The translations under genes were made by a program, and so were the position numbers. This document shows, piece by piece, positions 14,801 to 23,479 of a stretch of DNA of 64,000 nucleotides; the first letter of the stretch is position 1, and each line of letters opens with the position of its first letter. Under the pieces are notes generated by a model. It was not told where the DNA came from. It saw nothing but the letters and a program-made list of their open reading frames with translations, and did not search any database. The DNA lies in NCBI GenBank assembly GCA_964036295.1, contig OZ038473.1:13344501-13408500 (forward strand), read 5' to 3'. The stretch comes from Plumapathes pennacea (lineage: Eukaryota; Cnidaria; Anthozoa; Antipatharia; Myriopathidae).

Positions 14801-15491
14801 AGTAGAGAATACCCGGCCACTGCTTTCCATAACAATACAGTCTATTGAATATCATTGCCTCGTTCTACAAAGAATTACATTAGAATTTCATTAGATTTTA
14901 TAAGTGGACGGGTATTCTATATTTGCTCCTTTTCCTGAAATTCCCCACACTAATGTCAAAATCTTGGGCCCTCTAACTCTAAATGTCCATTTGACATTAA
15001 GCAGCAAATGGGTGAAGATGTCAAAGGCCCCTTAAGTGTATGGTAAGGAAATTGAAAAGCAATATAGTGCAAACCTTATATTATGATGTATAATTTCTAT
15101 CAGTAGCAATCCATATGCTTTTCACTATGTGAGGCTTGGAAATTAAAGGTGTAGACATGGTTTGTAATATTGTAACCTGCCTAAATAAACGACGTGTACT
15201 GTATGAATCAATCAAGAAAATTTAGAGGTGATAAGCAAAAGTTATGGCTCGAATCTTAACGTGTTCTGAATTGTGCGTTAAAATGACTTCAACTATGACT
15301 TCATGCACCTCAGACTACATAAAAGATGCGGGTTTTTCACAAAAAAATACGTGAAACAAGAGATTGAAATCGCCGAACTTCGAGTAGACTTACTTCGCTA
15401 AGGGATTGGGATCTACCACTGGAATTCCTTCTCGAAAATTCTTCAGAGCCTCAAAAATTTTCAAGAGCTTGTCAGCCACTGCAAGGGACAT
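1..15491 (-). CDS. HTT: Huntingtin, 5' two-thirds (35 exons, runs off window start)
   Basis: Huntingtin is a very large HEAT-repeat scaffold linked in animals to vesicle transport, autophagy and mitotic spindle orientation. Identification rests on many collinear matches to vertebrate huntingtin, for example [32 protein letters not shown] and [21 protein letters not shown] traced 35 exons with consistent phase, 5007 nt or 1669 codons, against about 3140 residues in vertebrates, so the 3' third lies outside the window. The start at 15491 gives [19 protein letters not shown], matching the human N-terminal amphipathic segment. The next residues are REGIP: no polyglutamine or polyproline. Exon 5 uses a GC donor. 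Exons are listed in the block entries. An in-frame upstream ATG at 15593 could add 34 residues, but nothing conserved supports it. Confidence 0.95.
2264..3177. repeat. GGT/GAT trinucleotide array inside an HTT intron
   Basis: About 0.9 kb of almost pure (GGT)n grading into mixed GGTGAT units and then (GAT)n lies between HTT exons at 1980-2143 and 3272-3327. On the HTT sense strand it reads as ACC/ATC. All reading frames stay open through it, giving long artificial polyhistidine, Thr/Ile and Val/Met frames that are not genes. The GGTGAT phase is interrupted by runs of plain GGT in a stepped pattern that suggests repeated slippage and unequal exchange. Interruptions such as GCT (near 2330-2420) are confined to one end. 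Confidence 0.97.
5330..5495. repeat. Imperfect TGTGY simple repeat in an HTT intron
   Basis: A degenerate run of TGTGC, TGTTG and TACTG pentamer-like units fills the intron between HTT exons 23 and 24 right next to the donor of exon 23 (5506). It has no coding potential beyond chance frames. Confidence 0.8.
6159..9754 (-). CDS. HTT: HTT exons 12-22
   Basis: Exons in transcript order: 9705-9754, 9275-9369, 8828-8929, 8583-8620, 8339-8405, 7888-7988, 7506-7582, 7169-7302, 6733-6996, 6317-6495 and 6159-6219. Matches to vertebrate huntingtin include [16 protein letters not shown] (9275-9369), [11 protein letters not shown] (8828-8929), [21 protein letters not shown] (7888-7988; a HEAT repeat, human [21 protein letters not shown]), ENLSRIV (7169-7302) and [13 protein letters not shown] (6733-6996). 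Joining 8339-8405 directly to 7888-7988 gives 35 residues where human has 34. That argues against an extra exon between them. The 7506-7582 exon is the least conserved and was placed by phase. Confidence 0.9.
9888..10791 (-). CDS. HTT: HTT exon 11: large acidic/serine-rich exon
   Basis: At 904 nt this is the largest HTT exon here. Its first ~190 codons are rich in Ser, Glu, Asp and Thr (for example [16 protein letters not shown]) and correspond to the disordered, protease-sensitive region of vertebrate huntingtin. The last ~110 codons return to conserved HEAT structure: [32 protein letters not shown] and [18 protein letters not shown] match human VHCVRLLSASFLL, VRVSVKALALSCVGAAV and HGDPQVRGATAILCGTLI. 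The acceptor is gatgtag before ATCTGAATC and the donor is GTATGT. Fusing the disordered segment and the next HEAT block in one exon differs from the split vertebrate gene, as far as I recall that structure. Confidence 0.93.
10830..11020. mobile_element. Relic of the ~180-bp CCCTTT/TTAA MITE family
   Basis: The block resembles the inverted-repeat element at 41393-41568. It shares the order tctccttcag, catacagtaaggagaactt, gataccttgct, attctcactgcatcactcat and gggagaatctgcattttgaa. It lies in the intron between HTT exons 10 and 11. Terminal repeats are eroded, so its ends are approximate. Confidence 0.75.
11192..15491 (-). CDS. HTT: HTT exons 1-10 (N-terminal HEAT block)
   Basis: Exons: 15394-15491, 14436-14519, 14160-14280, 13953-14012, 13741-13820, 13277-13343, 12918-12989, 12366-12507, 11874-12076 and 11192-11360. 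Landmarks are [20 protein letters not shown] (exon 3), [13 protein letters not shown] (exon 4), [20 protein letters not shown] (exon 5), [11 protein letters not shown] (exons 5-6), [19 protein letters not shown] (exon 8) and [18 protein letters not shown] (exon 10), each collinear with human. Exon 5 ends AG/GCAAGT, a GC-AG intron required by frame and conserved in the duplicated copy downstream. Exon 8 must end CTTG before GTAGGT for the frame to continue into the SVLPF of exon 9. This whole block plus upstream DNA was copied to 37.2-43.6 kb. Confidence 0.94.
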
Positions 15492-15965
15492 CGTGATCCT
15501 TTCGTCCCCGAAAGACTCAAAAGAGTCTGCACCAGTTTTGGTCGTCCGCCATATTGTTTCGGCCCACAATTTCTGGCTGAGGACTGGGGCCAAGAAATGT
15601 GTCAGAACACGACACGACTGTCATACGACGGACGCACGACTTAATTAAGCACGAAAATTTCCGATAAATAAAAGTAAACAAAAGACAGCACAATGCTGGT
15701 TTGCACATCTGTAATAATCTCAGACCCTTCTGCGCTAAACTTAAATCCATTTTTGGTTATTAAATTCCCCTCTTGGTCTTTGTTGCTTAGATTATCCGGG
15801 TTGTATTCGGAAAGTGCTCGGTTACCACCCATTTCTCTTTCATTCTCATATTTCAATGCATAAGATGGCAAGGGAAGTCGGGAAAATCTGCATACTATCA
15901 TCTCAAAAATTTCCGGAGGTCCTGCTGCTAACAGTGAAACGAGAGATGCACCATTCTTGGCATGA
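15492..15965 (-). promoter_or_regulatory. HTT: HTT upstream/promoter region
   Basis: This is the DNA immediately 5' of the HTT start. The start codon context is good (A at -3). No TATA box is visible close to the start, as expected for a housekeeping gene. The segment to about 15961 is also present in the HTT duplicate (42845-43578), so the copying event included the presumed promoter. Transcription start sites cannot be placed from sequence alone. Confidence 0.5.
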
Positions 15966-16388
15966 GCTAGAGTTTTTTTTTTTCCTTTACAGAGAAAAAA
16001 ACTGTTTGGGAGACTGGTACCGAGTATCTGGGATATGCATTGCGCATGCTTTGTGGCAGTTCTTTTTGAGACCACGAGGAGGGAAAGCGCGGAGCGAGTG
16101 TCAAGGGATGTTTTACGTTTAATAAAGTGTTATCTTTGGATTGGCCCTGCGGAGCACAAGTGGAACTGGATACAGAGAACCAACCACATTCAGGAGAAAC
16201 GTTGCTTTGCCTTGAAAAGTCATTTCTGGACACAGCCAAAGAACGAAGGTAAGAAAAAAAAAATATTTCTGCTTGGACAGAGACACAAGAAAGAGAGAGG
16301 TTAACATTAGAAAGCGAAATACTTTTATAGTTCGGCTCAAAAATGAACTTTATAGTCGAGCGAGTGAGTGTTAAACACGAAGGCGCTC

Positions 16389-16397
16389 TATAAAAGG
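16389..16397 (+). promoter_or_regulatory. TATA-like box in tandem unit
   Basis: TATAAAAGG followed by ccg lies 84 bases before the FEAKFG block of the next unit. The same box occurs at 17610 in a neighbouring unit and is deleted in the middle unit. Function is unproven. Confidence 0.4.
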
Positions 16398-17609
16398 CCG
16401 TTGTTGGCTTCGCCTCTTTCGACATCAAGTTTGCATATTGTTTGTTACCAAAAATTAAACAAATGCGAGCAACTTCAGTGTGGAGTTCTGGACGGAAGGA
16501 TTTGAAGCGAAATTTGGAGCAACTGCAGAATACCCTGCCACTTCAGGAATTTTGATATTGCTTATGGCTGCCAAAATGCATTTTAAATTTCGCGGTGCGG
16601 TCCTCTCGCCTCAGAAAAAACTGTTTGGGAGTCTGGTATTGAGTATCCGGGACATTTGTTCATGTATCGCGCATGCTTAGTATCTGCTGTTGTTCTTTTT
16701 CTTTTGAGACCACGAGGGAGCGAGTGTTGACGGATTTTTTACGTTTAACAAAGTGTGTTATCTTTGGATTGGCCCTGCGGAACACAACCCGAACTGGATA
16801 CGGAGAACCAGCCACATTCAGGAGAAACGTGGTTTTGCCTTGAAAAGTCATTTCTGGACACAGCCAAAGAAGGAAGGTAAAAAAAGAAGTATATTTTCTG
16901 CTTGGACAGAGACACAAGAAAGAGAGAGGTTAACATTAGAAAGCGAGTTCAGAGGGATTGTTATGTTGAACGCAAACATGAACTTTTTAGCCGAGCGAAC
17001 GAGTGTTAACACGAAGGCTTCGACATCAAGTTTGGATATTGTTTGTTACCTAAAATTAAACACGTGCGGGCAACTTTAATGTGGAGTTCTGGACGGGAGG
17101 ATTTGAAGCGAAATTTGGAGCAACTGCAGAATACCCTGCCACTTCAGGAATTTTGATATTGCTTATGGCTGCCAAAATGCATTTTGAATTTCGCGGTGCG
17201 GTCCCGTCAGGACTAACACAGAGAAAAAAACTGTTTGGGAGTCTGGTACCGAGTATCCGGGACATTTGTTTATGTATCGCGCATGCTAAGTATCTGCTGT
17301 TGTTCTTTTTCTTTTGAGACCACAAGGAGAGCAAGTGTTGATGTTATCTCTGGATTGGCCCTGCGAACACAACCTGAACTGGATACAAAGAACCAGCCAC
17401 ATTCAGGACAAATGTTGTTTTGCCATGAAAAGTCATTTCTGGACACAGCCAAAGAAGAAAGGTAAGAAAAGAAGTATATTTTCTGCTTGGACAGAGACAC
17501 AAGAAAGAGAGAGGTTAACATTAAAAGCAAAACCAGAGGGATTGTTTTTTTTTGAATGCAAACATGAACTTTTTAGCCAAGCCAACTGGTGTTAAACACG
17601 AAGGCACAG

Positions 17610-17618
17610 TATAAAAGG
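17610..17618 (+). promoter_or_regulatory. TATA-like box in tandem unit (second copy)
   Basis: TATAAAAGG followed by cc sits at the position equivalent to 16389 in the preceding ~600-bp unit. Its retention in two units makes a small promoter repeat possible, but there is no direct support for transcription. Confidence 0.4.
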
Positions 17619-18399
17619 CCATTACCTCGCCTTTTTTTGGTTACCTAAAATTAAACATGTGTGGGCAACTTCAGTGTGGAGTTTTGGACAGAAGGGTTTG
17701 AAGCAAAATTTGGAGCAACTGCAGAATACCCTGCCACTTCAGGAATTTTGATATTGTTTATGGCTGCCAAAATGCATTTTGAATTTCGCGGTGCGACGCA
17801 TGGCTGCGTGCTAAGCATATTTAATTTTTGCTTTGAAACTTATGTTTGGATTTACTCAAACTGTACTCAAAATGAATGTTTATGAGATCGAAAATTGGGC
17901 AGGCAGCATTATTTTGTTTTGCGTGGTGTTCAGGTACAAGACAAAACAAAATTTGGAAAGTTTTGGCTTTTTACTAATTAGAAGCTGTTGATTGACAAGA
18001 ACGCAGGCAATCAAATTCTTGGATTCCTTTGCTGAAGCATTTGAAAACATAGTTTGTGCATGTAAGAATTTGGAATCGTTTTACGAAACAGCTGGAGAAT
18101 TTGTGAAACTGAGACCTGTCATATGAACAGAATACTATGGAAGGGGATTTAAACGATACCGAGCAGATTGTAGAAGGCTACTTAAATAGCAGTCAGAGTG
18201 CCACCACACATGTTTCCAAATCAGCGCCATCTGGACAATCCTCAATTAAACTCATCAACCAGATGAACCTGGGGGTAGGTGCCCGGTGAAGGGAGGGGGC
18301 CGCCTAATTGTAATAACAACCTAGCAAGGACGTATCCATGGCAACCCTGCCACCACCCAACACCACGGCACCAGTCACACTGAAATCAGTGGAGAACTA

Positions 18400-18935
18400 C
18401 TGCAAGCCACACTTACCCAGGGGGAGAGGGGGGATGGGGCAATGGGGCAAAGTCTGCCTGGACTGGTTATGCAAGTGATCCGCGACGATCAAGGCAAGTC
18501 CGCCCGGACTGATTACAGAAGCAATTGATCCGCGAAGATCGAGCACATGGGCAGCAAGCAAGTGCCCAGCAAGCTGGAGAACCATTGCAAGACATACTTA
18601 CCAGGGGGAGAGGGAAAAGTCCACCGGACTGGTTGTGCAGGTGAGTTGCGACCATCAAAGCAAGTCCGCCTGGACTGATCACACCAGCAGTATTGAACGC
18701 GATGATCAATCACGTGGGCAGCAAAGGCAGGTGCCCCTCAACCTGGAGAGCTACTGCAGGACATACTTACAAGGGAGAGAGGGAGGGAGGGGGCAAAAGT
18801 CCACCCAGACTGGCTAAACAAATTGACCCGCGAGGATCAAGCACATGGGAAAGCGAGCAAGTGCCCCTGCGACCCTTGAGGTCACCCCCAAATTGTGGGG
18901 GCTGACGGCTGACCAGCACGGTCTCGAGGTTAACT
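18400..18935 (+). repeat. Degenerate ~165-bp tandem repeat upstream of BEL/Pao gag
   Basis: About three units share the parts gtccgcc(c/t)ggactg, gat(c/g)atcaa or gaagatcgagcac, catgggcagc, aagtgcccc, agctactgcaggacatactta and agggggagaggg. They end about 50 bp before the coiled-coil-encoding start of the BEL/Pao gag remnant. They are probably the untranslated leader of that element, but no LTR boundary could be fixed. Confidence 0.6.
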
Positions 18936-18959
18936 TTGCCTAAATTCCATTTAGCTACA

Positions 18960-19600
18960 TTTAAACAGTGAACGGAACAACTAGAACAGGAAATCACACG
19001 GCAAGAAGCAGAATTTAATCAAACCTCACAAGAGCTTGAAAGAACTTATGCAGAATGCAGACAAGAAATTCAAGAGGAACGTCGTGGAAAACAACAGCTG
19101 CCACAAGAGGGAGCTCAGGACATGCTACACTACGTTCAGAGTGAAGCGGGGATGGCTGCATTGTCTTCACCTTTGTCCATTGAAATAGTTAGATCCACTC
19201 CTTTTCACCCTCAGACTTCAGTGGCTAAGCCAGTACCCTAAGTGAATCAACCACTTCACTCCCAGTCACAAGCTGCATTGACACTTGTAACCAGCAATCG
19301 CTTACCTGACCCACTCTACCGCGACATTGAATCCCTCGAACATGAACTTGACATCAAGTGGTACACTGACTACTCTGTAATTGTTGCCTATGACTCCTGG
19401 TAGTGATGGACCGTCAAACTGCACCAGAGACCAGCTCAGTATTGATTCTGTAACACTACTACTGAAGAGAATAAGTGTTCCTAAGTTCTCTGGCGAGAAG
19501 AAGAATTATGAGGCTTGAAAAGCAGCCTTCTATTCGTGTGTTGACCAAGCCAAAGCTGTTGTGTTAAAGTCTCTTAATAACTTTAGGATTACAAGTAAAC
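18960..19600 (+). mobile_element. BEL/Pao retroelement, 5' part (gag remnant)
   Basis: A plus-strand frame opens with a coiled-coil region (EQLEQEITRQEAEFNQ) at 18980-19100 and continues to ISVPKFSGEKKNYEA followed by a stop, then KAAFYSCVDQ near 19470-19555. The VPKFSGxKxxYExWKAxF motif is characteristic of BEL/Pao gag. Here the expected Trp codon has become TGA and further stops occur, so the copy is dead. It is cut off near 19600 by the opposite-strand Ty3/gypsy element and resumes after about 23480. Confidence 0.75.
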
Positions 19601-19699
19601 ACAATATCTGAATTTAATCATGCTACCATTGCTTTGCATCTCTTGAACGCTCAGTCAGTGGAATGCGTACAGTATATCCCTCCTGTTCGAATGTCAACC

Positions 19700-22600
19700 T
19701 CAAAGCAGTTCTGTTTCCATCAAAATTGTTCAACACTAACTCATAGTTGTCTGTCTCTTAGCCCCTCCCTTCTCAAATGTATGCATAGCTACTGTTCTGT
19801 CATGGCATGGTCTCCAATCTTTTGGTGGTGTTCTGTTCCTCAGTGGTTCTGGTTCACTGGGTGTCTCCTTGTTTTTGCTGTCTTTCCCTCAGTATTCAGT
19901 ACAGGTGCAGGAATCACCTCTTCTTTCTCTTTGTCAGCTTCATTCTGAGTGTTGCGACTTTTCTCAGGTGTGAAATAATTCATTACCCAAGTTTAAGTCC
20001 TTTTATACTGAACTCCTGGTGATTCTACTGTATGGTGACACTGTTCATATGTTTGCTAATCACCTCATGTGGTAGTGGAGCTAATGCTGTTATTAACTTG
20101 TTATTCACTTCTGCTTGAACAGTACTTTGTCTCCTAGTACGAGTTGTGATCACTGCTCGCCGCTTCTCGTCTGCATACAGCTGAGATTTAGCTTTCATTT
20201 CAGCATCCTTGTCCCTGACTTCATCCATTGTCCTGGCTTCTGTTATTCCTGGCAGATTTGTATGCAGCTTTTGTCTAAATGACGGCTCTACTGGGTTGAC
20301 TCCTGTTGTTGTGTGTGATGTTGTCTGGTATGCAAATTGGTACGCCTGCACTTCTATCTTCCAGTCCTTCCCTTCAGCTTGTGCTATCTGCATCCTCTTC
20401 AACAGCGATTGGTTCTGTCTTTCCACCTCTCCATTAGCTTGGGGTTAAAGGGGGGTGGTATTTCCATATCCCATTGTTCACAAAGTATTGTTCCACAGTC
20501 TGAGAAATGCATTGTGGCCCATTGCTGCTGGTTATGGATAGCAGTAGTCCATGTGTTGCAAACATCCACTCCAGACACCACAATTTTGTCAGACTTTGTT
20601 GAACCCACAATATCTATCTCAGAGTATCTGCTGTAGTAGTCAGTGACAACTAGTGCTGAATCACCTGAAGGTAGTGGTCCATGAAGATCTATAGCCAGGT
20701 CTTGCCATAGGCCACTTGGCAAGAATGTTGACTTGATGGATTCTGGGTGTGCTGGTTGGCTCACCAACTCGCAACATGGCAAGTTCTACAAAAACGTTCT
20801 ACATCTCTGTTGATACCTGATCACCATACTTTGCTCCTTAGTCGCTGCTTCATGCTTACAATGCCAGGGTGTCCCTTGTGTGCCAATGTCAGTACATGGA
20901 ACTGTAGCTGGCGTGGAACAACAATTCTATTTCCCTGAAGGATCAACTTTCCAATTATGTTCAGTTTACTGGCAAGTATTGCTTGTGCTGGTCTGGTTTC
21001 CACTTCTCTGACCTGATGCGGTGACTGAAAGTTCTTTGTCTTCTGCTGAGGCTTCCTCAATTTCTCTTGTAATCATTGCTTTTTGGAGTGGCTTTTACTG
21101 CTACAAATCTTGCAAATTTTTCTGCCACATACTGTGCTGAATGTGATCTTGCTTGCTCCTCTACTTGTGGACAAAGGATCTGCAATATTCTTCTTTCCTG
21201 GCAAGTATGTAACTTTGAACTTGCAAGGTTGTAGTCGCAGGACCCATCTTGCAATTCTTGCACAAGGCTTGGACGTGGTGGAATAGATAGTTTCCAATAT
21301 TGCTTGAAGTCTGTGGACAGCTCAAACTCAATACCATACAGGTTTACAAGAAAGCATTCACATGCTCAGACTGGGTCCAGAGCTTCCTTCTCAGTTTGGG
21401 AATACTGTTCCTCTACATCAGTCAAACTCTTGCTTGCATAGCTGATGACTCTGTCCTTTCCTTTTTGCTTCTAGACGAGGATTGCTCCTTGGCCTACCGG
21501 GCTAGCATCTACTATGATACAGGTTTTGGCATTCTTATCAAAGTACCCCAGTGTTTCAGCATTTGCAAGTCTCCTCTTCAGCTCTTTAAAGGCTGCTCTT
21601 TGTTCTTCTCCAAACTTGAATGGCTCCCCCTCCTTGGTTAATCTGCGCAAAGGTTCAGCAGCAGTTGAGTTGTTTGGAATGAATTGTGCACTGTAGTTGG
21701 TTAGACCCACGAAACATCTGACTTCTAATGCATTCTTTGGTTTGCGGGCACAAAGCACTGCCTTTGCCTTCTCTTTAGATGGTCCAACACTGTTGGTGGA
21801 TAACGACAGTCCCATGAAGTACATCTGTGCCATGTGGAATTCACACTTCTCTGGGTTTAGAATGAGATTCCTTTCTTTGAGCTTCAGGACTTTCTCTAGG
21901 CTCTGATCATGTGTTTCAGTGTTCCGTCCATGGATGATAATGTCATCTGATATGTTGGCTGCACTCGTATCCTTGCAGTACTTGTTGGATAACTTCTCTG
22001 GGTTTAGAGTGAGATTCCTTTCCTTGAGCTTCTTCAGGCCTTTTTCTAAGCTCTGAGCATGTGCCTTAGTCTTCAGTCCATGGATGATGATGTTATCTGA
22101 TGTGTTGGCTGCTCTCTCGCATCCTTGCAGTACTTGTTGGATAACTTCTCTGGGTTTAGAATGAGATTCCTTTCTTTGAACTTCAGGACTTTCTCTAGGC
22201 TCTGATCATGTGTTTCAGTGTTCCGTCCATGGATGATAATGTCATCTGATATGTTGGCTGCACTCGTATCCTTGCAGTACTTGTTGGATAACTTCTCTGG
22301 GTTTAGAGTGAGAATCCTTTCCTTGAGCTTCTTCAGGCCTTTTTCTAAGCTCTGAGCATGTGCCTTAGTCTTCAGTCCATGGATGATGATGTTATCTGAT
22401 GTGTTGGCTGCACTCTCGCATCCTTGCAGTACTTGTTGGATAACTTCTCTGGGTTTAGAATGAGATTCCTTTCTTTGAACTTCAGGACTTTCTCTAGGCT
22501 CTGATCATGTGTTTCAGTGTTCCGTCCATGGATGATAATGTCATCTGATATGTTGGCTGCACTCGTATCCTTGCAGTACTTGTTGGATAACTTCTCTGGG

Positions 22601-23470
22601 TTTAGAGTGAGATTCCTTTCCTTGAGCTTCTTCAGGCCTTTTTCTAAGCTCTGAGCATGTGCCTTAGTCTTCAGTCCATGGATGATGATGTTATCTGATG
22701 TGTTGGCTGCACTCTCGCATCCTTGCAGTACTTGTTGGATAACTTCTCTGGGTTTAGAATGAGATTCCTTTCTTTGAACTTCAGGACTTTCTCTAGGCTC
22801 TGATCATGTGTTTCAGTGTTCCGTCCGTGGATGATAATGTCATCTGATATGTTGGATATACCTTAGAATCCTTGCAGTACCTGTCGGATAACTTGTTGGG
22901 ACACTTCTTCTGTTGAACAAATACCAAACATCATTCTCTTGTACCTGTACAATCCATTGTGTGTTGTAAATGTGGTGATGCTGCTTCAAGCTCTAACTAG
23001 TGATGTCCCCATTTGAGGTCAAGTTCACTAAACACTGTACTCTCACTTAGGCTCTGGAGCACTTCATTAACTGAGGTATGAGGTACTGTATTGCTTTCTT
23101 TGGATTGCTTAATTTGCACACTTCATTTCTACACACTAACAGATGTCACCATTGGGTTTTGGTACAACAACCAGGTCCCTCGACTGGTTCGAAGATGTCC
23201 ATCTTTACCAACTCCTTGACTTTGGATTTTACTTTATCTCCGAGGCTGAAGGGTGTATGCCTGACTGGCTGGGGTACTGGGCTTATGCTTGGAACTTTGT
23301 GCAAGTTGTGGCAGGAGTAGAGTTTGTGGTATCAACAGGAAGTTGCAAGGCATCATTTCACCAGATCCTTCTTGGAACAAAAGGTCAAGGAAAGAACTCG
23401 GAGGGAGAGACAGCAGATGAGATACACTTGTAAAGGCCATTAACCAGTGAAACTGCAATGAATGGGGGGG
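19700..23470 (-). mobile_element. Ty3/gypsy retroelement remnant inserted in BEL/Pao
   Basis: Read on the minus strand the order is reverse transcriptase (about 23320-21830; ISDDIIIHG active-site box, LNPEKCEFHM, FVGLTNYSAQFIPN), RNase H (about 21650-21180; FDKNAKTCIIVDASPVGQGAILV, then FKVTYLPGKKNIADPLS), integrase zinc-binding part (about 20960-20820; LAHKGHPGIVSMKQRLR) and integrase core plus C-terminal region (about 20780-20025; LAIDLHGPLPSGDSALVV, ERQNQSLLKRM). Many stops and frameshifts show it is inactive. No LTRs could be delimited. It splits the plus-strand BEL/Pao element, so it arrived later. Its RT region is internally amplified (21853-22860). Confidence 0.88.
21853..22860 (-). 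repeat. Higher-order dimeric tandem repeat (147+152 bp) of RT active-site region
   Basis: Starts of the gggtttaga landmark at 21853, 22152, 22451 and 22750 give an exact 299-bp period. Within each period an A unit (147 bp, tagaatgag type) is followed by a B unit (152 bp, tagagtgag type). Seven monomers are present (ABABABA). Each encodes on the minus strand a version of the Ty3/gypsy RT active-site segment (ISDDIIIHG in A, a diverged SDNIIIHG-like form in B) followed by LEKVLKLKERN or similar. The A unit is a whole number of codons but the B unit is not, so the array cannot stay in frame. Confidence 0.9.
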
Positions 23471-23479
23471 GGGGGGCAA

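Larger units (their letters stand above)
15985..17797 (+). repeat. Tandem ~600-bp repeat (about three copies)
   Basis: The landmark tggagttctggac recurs at 16481, 17082 and (diverged) 17677, giving periods of 601 and 595 bp. Each unit holds the same ordered parts: a FEAKFGATAEYPATS-encoding stretch, an actgtttgggag segment, a tttgagaccac segment, and a block ending in GAAG/GTAAG (donors after 16248, 16876 and 17461). Related donor-ending blocks recur at 27448-27582 and 28416-28539. Two of the units carry a TATAAAAGG box. I do not recognise a protein family. The conserved short frames may simply reflect recent duplication. Confidence 0.8.

Noticed and set aside
15492..15593. In-frame N-terminal extension of HTT from an upstream ATG
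   Set aside because: The next ATG aligns exactly with the human start; the extension is unlike any huntingtin and its frame is disrupted in the duplicate.
16035..17885. Overlapping 60-108-residue frames in the 600-bp tandem repeats as protein genes
   Set aside because: The copies are nearly identical, so conserved frames are uninformative; no family match and no consistent start or stop.
20025..23470. Several 60-130-residue frames as host genes
   Set aside because: Minus-strand frames match Ty3/gypsy RT, RNase H and integrase; plus-strand frames are their shadows.
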